This document shows positions 1 to 5,121 of a stretch of 5,121 nucleotides of DNA, piece by piece. The stretch is from an uncultured Methylophaga sp. GTDB lineage: Bacteria > Pseudomonadota > Gammaproteobacteria > Nitrosococcales > Methylophagaceae. Numbering within the stretch: position 1 is the stretch's first letter; every line of letters starts with the position of its first letter. Location: NCBI GenBank assembly GCA_947631375.1, contig CANRLD010000133.1, positions 1-5,121 of the forward strand, given 5' to 3'. Under the pieces are notes generated by a model, which did no database searches, was not told the DNA's origin, and saw only the letters and a program-made list of their open reading frames with translations. The position numbers and the translations under genes were made by a program.

Positions 1-760
1 AACGCGCTTTAGGGCGTTTTGCTTCAATCGCATGCACTAATTTATCGACAACCGCTTTGGCTGGCAGGGTAAACGGAGCGACAGATTTTGCCGCGGTCAG
101 GCGTTTTTCCATCGCCGCATAACGCTCGCGGTGAGCACTATTATGTTTATCAATATGCTGTTGATATTTGGCAAAGGCATTTTGTCGAAAGCGACTGATA
201 ATCGGACCTGGTTCGATCAGCGAAATATGAATATTGGTGTCCATGAGCTCCAGACGCAGCGTATCGGCAAGACCTTCAATAGCATATTTACTGGCATTGT
301 AGGCACCACGATAAGGCAAGGCGATAAGCCCCAGGATGGAACTGTTATAAATAATGCGTCCCGAGCCTTGCTTGCGCATTTGCCGGATAAGCAGGTTGGT
401 CAATTCCTGTGTACCAAAGACATTGGTTTCAAATTGTGCGCGAAGCGCGTGACGCGTTAAATCTTCCACGGCACCGGGTTGACCGTAGGCAGCATTATTG
501 AACAACACATCGATTTGCCCGTTAAATACCTGTAACGCTGTTTCAACCAGCGTGTGAATGGCTGCGCTGTCGTCAAGATCACATAGTAGACTGTGGATGC
601 CAGCCTCCGTCAGTCGTGTAGTATCTTCGACCGTACGGACGGTAGCGATGACATGATGACCGCGCTGCTGCAATATTTGAGCGGCTTCAAAGCCAATGCC
701 ACTCGAACAGCCGGTAATCAGAATGTTAAGCCTTTGGTATTTATGCTTGTTTTTTGGCAT
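1..760 (-). CDS. Short-chain dehydrogenase/reductase (SDR), YbbO-like, 3' end cut by window edge
   Basis: I translated the minus strand by eye: 253 codons are open from the ATG at 758-760 to the left edge, with no stop. The protein is a classical SDR with a Rossmann fold. It has the dinucleotide-binding TGCSSGIG (residues 16-23), Arg42 after the second strand (typical of NADP(H) preference), NNAA (88-91) in place of the usual NNAG, the structural/catalytic Asn113, Ser141, and the YNASK motif with Tyr154 and Lys158. EPGPI (183-187) follows. The whole catalytic tetrad is present, so it should be active as a soluble NADP(H)-dependent oxidoreductase. The closest family I recognise is E. coli YbbO, an aldehyde/ketone reductase type of about 270 residues, so roughly 20 residues are probably missing. 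The substrate cannot be read from sequence. The start is chosen because residues 12-16 form the first strand. No good Shine-Dalgarno precedes it, and the frame stays open upstream to a GTG at 811, so the start is only moderately certain. It is divergent from cheR. Confidence 0.9.
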   Translation of the reverse strand, partial: MPKNKHKYQRLNILITGCSSGIGFEAAQILQQRGHHVIATVRTVEDTTRLTEAGIHSLLCDLDDSAAIHTLVETALQVFNGQIDVLFNNAAYGQPGAVEDLTRHALRAQFETNVFGTQELTNLLIRQMRKQGSGRIIYNSSILGLIALPYRGAYNASKYAIEGLADTLRLELMDTNIHISLIEPGPIISRFRQNAFAKYQQHIDKHNSAHRERYAAMEKRLTAAKSVAPFTLPAKAVVDKLVHAIEAKRPKAR

Positions 761-795
761 ATAAGTAATCAGAGTATGCTGAAAGTCCAGTCGGG

Positions 796-807
796 TTAAA
801 TATTTAA
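796..807. repeat. 12-bp perfect AT-only palindrome between divergent genes
   Basis: TTAAATATTTAA is its own reverse complement. It lies in the 104-base gap between the dehydrogenase gene and cheR and overlaps the -35 half of the proposed sigma-28 promoter. On the minus strand it offers -10-like hexamers about 40 bases upstream of the dehydrogenase start, but I found no good -35 for them. It could be a regulator site, part of a promoter, or chance in AT-rich DNA. Confidence 0.4.
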
Positions 808-823
808 GCACAGTAGCCGCTAA
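797..823 (+). promoter_or_regulatory. Probable sigma-28 (FliA) promoter for cheR
   Basis: TAAATATT (797-804), then exactly 11 bases, then GCCGCTAA (816-823). The flagellar sigma-28 consensus in enteric bacteria and pseudomonads is TAAAGTTT-N11-GCCGATAA, so the match is 6 of 8, correct spacing, and 7 of 8. Transcription would start near 830, giving a leader of about 35 bases before the cheR ATG at 865. Chemotaxis genes are classical sigma-28 targets, which supports the call. A sigma-70 alternative is weaker: TTGGCA (754-759) and TATGCT (775-780) are only 15 bases apart. Confidence 0.65.
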
Positions 824-864
824 AAGCAGTAGAGCGATTCAGTCACAAGGGGCAAATTGCGGGC

Positions 865-1704
865 ATGTTACAAAGGAATGAGATTAGTCAGACTGACTAT
901 GAGCGGTTTCGACAATTTTTGGAACAAGCCTGTGGCATCGTTTTGGGTGAGGGCAAACAGTATCTTATTGTCAGTCGACTGACGAAATTATTGCGTGACG
1001 AAGAGATTCCTTCGGTTGCTGAATTATTAAATGCCATACAGCGCGGCCATCCTCGCCATTTGCGCGATGCCGTTATTGATGCGATGACCACCAATGAAAC
1101 CTCATGGTTTCGTGATGGCGGGCCGTTTGAATTGTTTGAAAAGCTGTGTCTGCCCGAGCTGGAATCCCGGCTGTCTCAATCGTGCAGGATTTGGTCAGCC
1201 GCCTGCTCCTCTGGTCAGGAGCCTTACACCATCAGCATGATCCTGCATGATTATTTGCGCAAAAAACCCGATAGCCGCCTTAAAAATACGCAGATCATGG
1301 CTACCGATATCTCCAACAGTATGCTGGCCCTGGCACGACGCGGTATTTATGAAGAATATGCGTTGATACGCGGCATATCACCAACCAGGCGGCAACAGTT
1401 TTTCACCGCGCTGGACGAAGACGGGCGCTGGCAACTCAATAATGAGATTAAAGATCGGGTACAGTTTCGAGAGCAGAATTTATTGCAAAGCTATACCAGT
1501 CTGGGTAGGTTTGATGTCATCTTTTGCCGTAATGTGCTGATTTACTTCTCCATCGAACGCAAGATAGACATTCTTACTCGCCTGGCGCAGACAATGAATC
1601 CACAGGGCTATTTATTTTTGGGTGCATCGGAAACAATCAGCGGTTATAGCGATGCGTTTGAGATGCAGCGTACCCCTTATGGCGTGGTCTATCGCCGCCA
1701 TTAA
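865..1704 (+). CDS. cheR: Chemotaxis protein methyltransferase CheR
   Basis: CheR transfers a methyl group from S-adenosylmethionine to glutamate side chains of chemoreceptors in the inner membrane, the adaptation step opposed by CheB. The 279 residues match the usual 270-290. The N-terminal helical CheR domain spans about residues 8-65. The linker motif TTNETSWFRD (75-84) is followed by the SAM-binding SAACSSGQEPYT (111-122), then ATDIS (146-150), CRNVLIYF (221-228) and GYLFLGASE (248-256), all diagnostic. The overall pattern resembles the CheR of Pseudomonas flagellar loci more than the enteric enzyme. The loop in the beta-subdomain (about 178-202) is short, as in CheR proteins that do not need the receptor C-terminal pentapeptide. 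ATG at 865 is preceded by AAGGGG at 847-852, a strong but somewhat distant (12 bases) ribosome site. No cheA, cheB, cheW or receptor gene is in view. It has its own probable sigma-28 promoter, and its stop overlaps the stop of the convergent downstream gene. Confidence 0.96.
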   Translation: MLQRNEISQTDYERFRQFLEQACGIVLGEGKQYLIVSRLTKLLRDEEIPSVAELLNAIQRGHPRHLRDAVIDAMTTNETSWFRDGGPFELFEKLCLPELESRLSQSCRIWSAACSSGQEPYTISMILHDYLRKKPDSRLKNTQIMATDISNSMLALARRGIYEEYALIRGISPTRRQQFFTALDEDGRWQLNNEIKDRVQFREQNLLQSYTSLGRFDVIFCRNVLIYFSIERKIDILTRLAQTMNPQGYLFLGASETISGYSDAFEMQRTPYGVVYRRH

Positions 1705-2372
1705 TTTTCGGTTTTGCGGCTGTCGATCGTAAGTGTTGTTAGCGATGACGGCTTCGTGTCCTTGTTTTTATCGCATTTTTCACCGCAGCACCAGTTGCTA
1801 ATCTGACGTATCACAGTTTTGAGCAGGCGCCATAAGCGCGGTAATAACCATACGATGAATATAATAAAAACAGTCAGTGCCGCTAAAAACCAGAAGGGAT
1901 GCATGATCGCCAGCCAGAGCCCGGCAATCACCAGAACGTCTTCGGTAATCGAGCTGCCCCAGTTGCTGAAAGGTTCGGGAGAGGCATTGAGCAGCAAACG
2001 GCCTCCGGCTTTTGCCGCATGGCTTACTGCTGCCAGACTGCCACCGAGTAAACCGGCAGCAAGTTCAATGGCAGGACTGATATCACCCACCGCGCCTGCT
2101 GCCAGCATGGCACCTGCCGGAATACGGATAAATGTATGCAAACTGTCCCAGCCGCTATCGATGCCCGGAATCTTATCCGCGAAAAATTCTATGCAATACA
2201 TTACTGCTGCGGCTGTCATCACCAGCGGATCGGCAAGGATCTGTAATGAGTCGGGCAGGATGATATAGCCGGTTGCGCCCAGGTAACCAAGCATAAAGAC
2301 CGCAGCGTATAAATTAATACCACTGGCCCAGGCAAGGCCCATGCTTAATGCGATAAGACTGACAACATCCAT
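1701..2372 (-). CDS. DUF4126 domain integral membrane protein
   Basis: A 223-residue hydrophobic protein that I recognise as the DUF4126 family, whose function is unknown. Family-like features are the N-terminal LAWASGINLY stretch (13-22), GDISP (96-100) and the Gly/Ala-rich helix after it. Predicted membrane segments lie at about residues 4-31, 46-64, 82-118 (one or two spans) and 144-178. The hydrophilic tail (about 180-223) has a basic start (PRLWRLLK) and a CCGEKC cysteine cluster (195-200), and is probably cytoplasmic by the positive-inside rule. The frame stays open upstream to 2570, but that extension is hydrophilic, unlike the family, and lies opposite the start of the Nif3 gene. I therefore take the ATG at 2370-2372, just before the first membrane helix. 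Its ribosome site is weak (AGGCG about 8 bases upstream). It converges on cheR with a 4-base overlap and is divergent from the nif3-yihY-coaBC block. Confidence 0.85.
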   Translation of the reverse strand: MDVVSLIALSMGLAWASGINLYAAVFMLGYLGATGYIILPDSLQILADPLVMTAAAVMYCIEFFADKIPGIDSGWDSLHTFIRIPAGAMLAAGAVGDISPAIELAAGLLGGSLAAVSHAAKAGGRLLLNASPEPFSNWGSSITEDVLVIAGLWLAIMHPFWFLAALTVFIIFIVWLLPRLWRLLKTVIRQISNWCCGEKCDKNKDTKPSSLTTLTIDSRKTEN

Positions 2373-2387
2373 TTTGAGACGCCTGTT

Positions 2388-2396
2388 TGTTATAGT
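2388..2396 (+). promoter_or_regulatory. Candidate extended -10 promoter for the nif3-yihY-coaBC block
   Basis: TGTTATAGT is a TGn extended -10 element with TATAGT (2391-2396) one base from TATAAT. Transcription would start near 2403, about 23 bases before the ATG at 2426. No good -35 is seen at 16-18 bases, which extended -10 promoters can tolerate. On the minus strand the overlapping bases 2389-2394 read TATAAC, a possible -10 for the divergent DUF4126 gene, though that would leave it a leader of only about 10 bases. Confidence 0.42.
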
Positions 2397-2425
2397 GCTC
2401 GGAATTTGTGTGGAGTGTGTAGTGG

Positions 2426-3184
2426 ATGATAACCCGAACAGAACTGCTCGCCTATCTTGACGACTTGCTGGAACCCGCAAAATTTCAAGACTACTGTCCA
2501 AACGGATTACAGGTGGAAGGTAAGCAGCAGATTTCGACTTTGGTGACCGGCGTAACAGCGAGTCAGGCATTGCTGGATGCGGCTGTAGCCAAGCAGGCAG
2601 ACGCCATTCTGGTACACCATGGATACTTCTGGCGGGGCGAAGCCCAAAGCATTACCGGCATTAAATACCGCCGTTTAAAAATCGTGCTGACACATGATAT
2701 TAATCTGCTTGCCTATCATCTGCCTTTGGATGCGCATGCCGAGCTTGGTAATAACGTCCAACTGGCAAGGGTGCTTGATATTGAAGTTGATGGCCGGATT
2801 GCCGGCACCGGTGATCCGGCGCTCGGTCTATGTGGTTATTTGACGCAGCCACAAACAGTTGCTGACTTTTCAGCACATATTAGCCAGCGATTACAGCGAG
2901 AACCGCTGGTCGTTACTGGTCATCAGCGTCCCATCAGAACCATCGGCTGGTGTACTGGCGCGGCGCAAGGTTATTTGCAGCAGGCTGCTGAGCTGGGACT
3001 GGATGCGTTTGTGAGTGGTGAAATTTCTGAACAGACAACGCATTTAGCACGTGAGCTGGGAATTCATTATTTTGCGGCGGGGCATCATGCAACCGAGCGT
3101 TACGGTGTACAGGCACTGGGAAAACATCTTGCGCAGCAGTTTGGTCTCCAGCACTATTTCATCGATATTGATAATCCGGTTTAA
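2426..3184 (+). CDS. Nif3-like dinuclear metal center hexameric protein (YbgI type)
   Basis: A cytoplasmic protein of the NIF3/YbgI/DUF34 family. Known structures are toroidal hexamers with a two-metal site in each subunit, but the cellular role is unsettled. The 252 residues match the short bacterial form (E. coli YbgI, 247), without the inserted CutA-like domain found in longer members. The metal ligands are all visible: His64 and His65 in VHHGYFWRG (63-71), Asp102 in LPLDAH (99-104), and His220 and Glu224 in GHHATERYG (219-227). The N-terminal DYCPNGLQVEG (22-32) and VSGEISEQ (196-203) are also family signatures. The common database name 'GTP cyclohydrolase 1 type 2' should not be read as a proven activity. 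ATG at 2426 has TGGAG at 2411-2415 as ribosome site. It is the first gene of a likely operon; yihY follows after 37 bases with no terminator visible. Confidence 0.94.
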   Translation: MITRTELLAYLDDLLEPAKFQDYCPNGLQVEGKQQISTLVTGVTASQALLDAAVAKQADAILVHHGYFWRGEAQSITGIKYRRLKIVLTHDINLLAYHLPLDAHAELGNNVQLARVLDIEVDGRIAGTGDPALGLCGYLTQPQTVADFSAHISQRLQREPLVVTGHQRPIRTIGWCTGAAQGYLQQAAELGLDAFVSGEISEQTTHLARELGIHYFAAGHHATERYGVQALGKHLAQQFGLQHYFIDIDNPV

Positions 3185-3221
3185 TGGGATACCGAGATTT
3201 ACCGTAAGGCTGTAATACATC

Positions 3222-4553
3222 ATGAATGACTATATCAACAAGTTGCTGCACTTCTTTCAGGTTCAGCTCTGGCAAGAAACCGCCGAGAGTACCGGAAAAT
3301 TAAAACGTATGGCACATCAGGGCGTGCGCGTGTTGTATGTGATGATTAAACAGCTATCGACCGGTGAGTTAAATCTGCGAGCGATGAGTCTGGTGTATAC
3401 CACCTTATTATCGTTGGTGCCGCTGATCGCGGTGGCGTTTTCAGTATTAAAAGCGTTTGGTGTTCACAATCAGATAGAGCCAGTGCTGTTGGGATTAATG
3501 GAGCCGTTAGGAGAGCGCGGCGCGGAAATGACAGCCAACATTATTAGCTTTGTCGAAAACGTCAAGGTTGGCGTGCTGGGTTCTATCGGCCTGGGAATGC
3601 TGTTTTACACCATCATCGCTCTGGTGCAGAAAGTGGAAAGTGCGTTTAATTTTGTCTGGCGGGTAAAACGGCCAAGAAGTATTGCTCGGCGGTTTACCGA
3701 TTATTTAAGTGTGGTGATGATCGGGCCGGTACTGGTGTTTTCGGCAATTGGCCTTGCGGCTACCGTGATGAACCATGAGGTCGTGCTGAAACTACAATCC
3801 ATCGAGCCCTTTGGCACGTTGTTGTTAGTGATGAGCAAGCTGCTGCCGTATTTTATGATTGTGCTGGCATTTACCTTCCTCTATACCTTTATTCCTAATA
3901 CCCGCGTCAAACTCGCACCAGCATTGGGAGGGGCGCTGGTTGCCGGTGCATTATGGATTGGCCTTGGCACCCTGTTCGCTACCTTTGTTGCCTCGTCTTC
4001 TAATTACACGGCAATTTATTCCAGCTTCGCGATTTTGTTTTTCTTTATGATCTGGCTGTATCTCGGCTGGTTTATTCTGTTGACGGGATCGCAGGTTGCC
4101 TTTTATTTGCAGCATCCAAACTTTGTACTGATGGGCGGACAGCCATTGCTCTTGAGTCCGCGCTTACGTGAAAAAAAAGGGCTGTGGTTAATGACGATGA
4201 TTGCGCGGCGGTTTTGTGAACAACAACCTGCGTACAGCTTGGCTGAGCTGGAGCAGCTTACTGCGTTGAGTAATGAGAACCTGACTGATTTACTCGGCAT
4301 ACTGGAACAAGGCGGATTTTTGGTGGAAGTGGCGGGCGAGAAGCTGGCTTATACGCTGGCAAGTGATATCAACCAAATGCAGGTGGGTGACATACTGGCG
4401 TGTTTGCGCAGTGCCGAAGAGCAGGGACTTTCGCGATTGCAACAACATACAGAGCCAATGATTGAGCAGTTTTTTACTCGGGTAAATGAAGCGCAGAACA
4501 CCGTGCTACAGGAATTAACACTGCGTGACTTGGCGACAGGTAATACTGAATGA
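3222..4553 (+). CDS. YihY/BrkB family inner membrane protein with C-terminal cytoplasmic domain
   Basis: A 443-residue inner membrane protein of the YihY/virulence factor BrkB (UPF0761) family. Six likely membrane segments lie at about residues 52-75, 112-135, 157-182, 203-224, 231-256 and 265-295. Family features are SLVYTTLLSLVPLIAV (56-71), the FNFVWRVKRPRS stretch (142-153), FIPNTRV (223-229) and NYTAIYSSFA (261-270). E. coli YihY is about 290 residues; this one has about 130 more, as in longer proteobacterial members. The extra part (about 312-443) is soluble, and residues 335-380 look like a small winged helix (SLAELEQLTALSNENL, then a helix ending in EQGGFLVEV and a short strand pair). 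Older databases call the family ribonuclease BN; that was a misassignment, since RNase BN is ElaC. Function remains unproven. ATG at 3222 follows TAAGG at 3205-3209. Its TGA overlaps the coaBC start (ATGA), suggesting translational coupling. A run of eight A at 4171-4178 marks the domain junction. Confidence 0.92.
   Translation: MNDYINKLLHFFQVQLWQETAESTGKLKRMAHQGVRVLYVMIKQLSTGELNLRAMSLVYTTLLSLVPLIAVAFSVLKAFGVHNQIEPVLLGLMEPLGERGAEMTANIISFVENVKVGVLGSIGLGMLFYTIIALVQKVESAFNFVWRVKRPRSIARRFTDYLSVVMIGPVLVFSAIGLAATVMNHEVVLKLQSIEPFGTLLLVMSKLLPYFMIVLAFTFLYTFIPNTRVKLAPALGGALVAGALWIGLGTLFATFVASSSNYTAIYSSFAILFFFMIWLYLGWFILLTGSQVAFYLQHPNFVLMGGQPLLLSPRLREKKGLWLMTMIARRFCEQQPAYSLAELEQLTALSNENLTDLLGILEQGGFLVEVAGEKLAYTLASDINQMQVGDILACLRSAEEQGLSRLQQHTEPMIEQFFTRVNEAQNTVLQELTLRDLATGNTE
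4171..4178 (+). other. A8 homopolymer inside yihY, a possible slippage site
   Basis: Eight A bases followed by GGG, read in frame as GAA AAA AAA GGG (Glu317, Lys318, Lys319, Gly320). The in-frame A AAA AAA heptamer fits the pattern for -1 ribosomal slippage, and long A runs can also cause transcriptional slippage. Both alternative frames hit stops soon after (residue 322 or 332), giving a membrane-domain-only product close in size to E. coli YihY. The run is seen directly; any use of it is inference. Confidence 0.35.
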
Positions 4554-5121
4554 AGGTAAATAATGTCTTCTCGGGGAAACATATTTTACTCGGCATAACC
4601 GGCAGTATTGCCGCTTATAAAGCGCCCGAACTGGTCAGAAGGCTAAAAGAACAAGGTGCTGAGGTTCGGGTGATGATGAGCCACGGCGCTACCCAGTTTA
4701 TTACACCATTGACCTTGCAGACGGTTAGTGGCCATCCGGTATCGGTTAATTTTTTTGATGCTGATGAAGAAGCGGCGATGGGGCATATTGCGCTGGCACG
4801 CTGGGCAGACTGGATAGTGATTGCACCCGCAACAGCAGATTGTTTGGCCAAGCTCGCACATGGTCATGCCGATGATTTGATCTCGACGGTATGCCTGGCT
4901 TCTGAAGCACGGCTGATAATTGCGCCGGCAATGAATAATAAAATGTGGACACATAGCGCCACGCAACAGAACTATCAGTTATTACAGCAACGCGGCGTCG
5001 ACTTTCTCGGCCCGGAAAGTGGCGATCAGGCGTGTGGCGAACAAGGGGAAGGCCGATTGATGGCCGTGGAAACGATTCTGTCCTGTCTGGCGGATAAACT
5101 GTTACCCGGGCCGTTAGCAGG
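4550..5121 (+). CDS. coaBC: Bifunctional CoaBC (PPC decarboxylase/PPC synthetase), N-terminal part, cut by window edge
   Basis: I translated the last frame by eye: 190 codons are open from the ATG at 4550 to the edge. This is the flavin-dependent CoaC half, which decarboxylates 4'-phosphopantothenoylcysteine to 4'-phosphopantetheine in coenzyme A synthesis. The C-terminal CoaB half, which joins cysteine to 4'-phosphopantothenate using CTP, would lie beyond the window; the full protein is usually about 400 residues. FMN-binding GITGSIAAYKA (15-25) is followed by catalytic His79 in MGHIALARWAD (77-87), IAPATAD (91-97), the substrate-binding PAMNNKMW (126-133) with Asn129, and catalytic Cys162 in GDQACGEQGEGRL (158-170). 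These equal E. coli His75, Asn125 and Cys158 shifted by four. The start overlaps the yihY stop by four bases, with ACAGG at 4536-4540 as ribosome site. No separate promoter is visible, so it is probably expressed with nif3 and yihY. CoaBC is normally essential. Confidence 0.95.
   Translation, partial: MKVNNVFSGKHILLGITGSIAAYKAPELVRRLKEQGAEVRVMMSHGATQFITPLTLQTVSGHPVSVNFFDADEEAAMGHIALARWADWIVIAPATADCLAKLAHGHADDLISTVCLASEARLIIAPAMNNKMWTHSATQQNYQLLQQRGVDFLGPESGDQACGEQGEGRLMAVETILSCLADKLLPGPLA

Noticed and set aside
754..780. Sigma-70 promoter TTGGCA / TATGCT for cheR.
   Set aside because: The spacer is only 15 bases and the -35 lies over the dehydrogenase start codon; the sigma-28 match is much better.
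131..799. Plus-strand open frames of 109 and 68 codons.
   Set aside because: Both are antisense to the dehydrogenase gene, whose full set of catalytic motifs reads on the minus strand.
1819..2268. 149-codon open frame on the plus strand.
   Set aside because: It lies wholly opposite the DUF4126 gene, its low-complexity Ser/Ala/Pro composition is typical of an antisense shadow, and it resembles no family I know.
2373..2570. A 66-residue N-terminal extension of the DUF4126 protein, starting at 2570.
   Set aside because: It is hydrophilic, unlike the family, and lies opposite the first 145 bases of the well-supported Nif3 gene. The ATG at 2372 sits right before the first membrane helix.
3222..4553. 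Naming the YihY protein ribonuclease BN.
   Set aside because: The old name is a misassignment; the RNase BN activity belongs to the unrelated ElaC protein, and no nuclease motif is visible here.
4349..4966. Several minus-strand open frames (65 to 107 codons).
   Set aside because: They lie opposite yihY and coaBC, overlap one another in different frames and show no recognisable domain.

Overview
The window is an ordinary stretch of bacterial chromosome. It holds six protein-coding genes, two of them cut by the window edges, and almost no spare DNA. The gene set (CheR of the pseudomonad type, YbgI-type Nif3, a long YihY/BrkB membrane protein, bifunctional CoaBC, a YbbO-like dehydrogenase) points to a motile gammaproteobacterium with a base composition near 50% GC by eye. 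I cannot name the genus. I saw no mobile element, CRISPR array, tRNA, rRNA or clear intrinsic terminator. No gap between genes is longer than about 105 bases.

Left part: a short-chain dehydrogenase/reductase (minus strand, 3' end off the left edge) is divergent from a chemotaxis receptor methyltransferase gene, cheR (plus strand). The 104-base gap between them contains a good match to a sigma-28 (FliA) promoter facing cheR. That would tie this lone cheR to flagellar gene expression even though no other motility gene is visible here.

Middle: a DUF4126 integral membrane protein gene (minus strand) runs tail to tail into cheR, and their stop codons overlap by four bases. Its 5' end is divergent from the next block, across a 53-base gap with overlapping -10-like elements on the two strands.

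Right part: three plus-strand genes form a probable operon. They are a Nif3/YbgI-type dinuclear metal protein, a YihY/BrkB family membrane protein with a C-terminal cytoplasmic domain, and coaBC (pantothenate to coenzyme A pathway), which runs off the right edge. The first pair is 37 bases apart; the second pair overlaps by ATGA. The shared transcript implies coordinated expression, but no common pathway is obvious.

Nothing here looks like an undescribed defence, mobile or biosynthetic system. The points most worth checking are the sigma-28 promoter, the A8 slippery run exactly at the membrane/cytoplasmic domain junction of the YihY protein, and the symmetric divergent promoter region.
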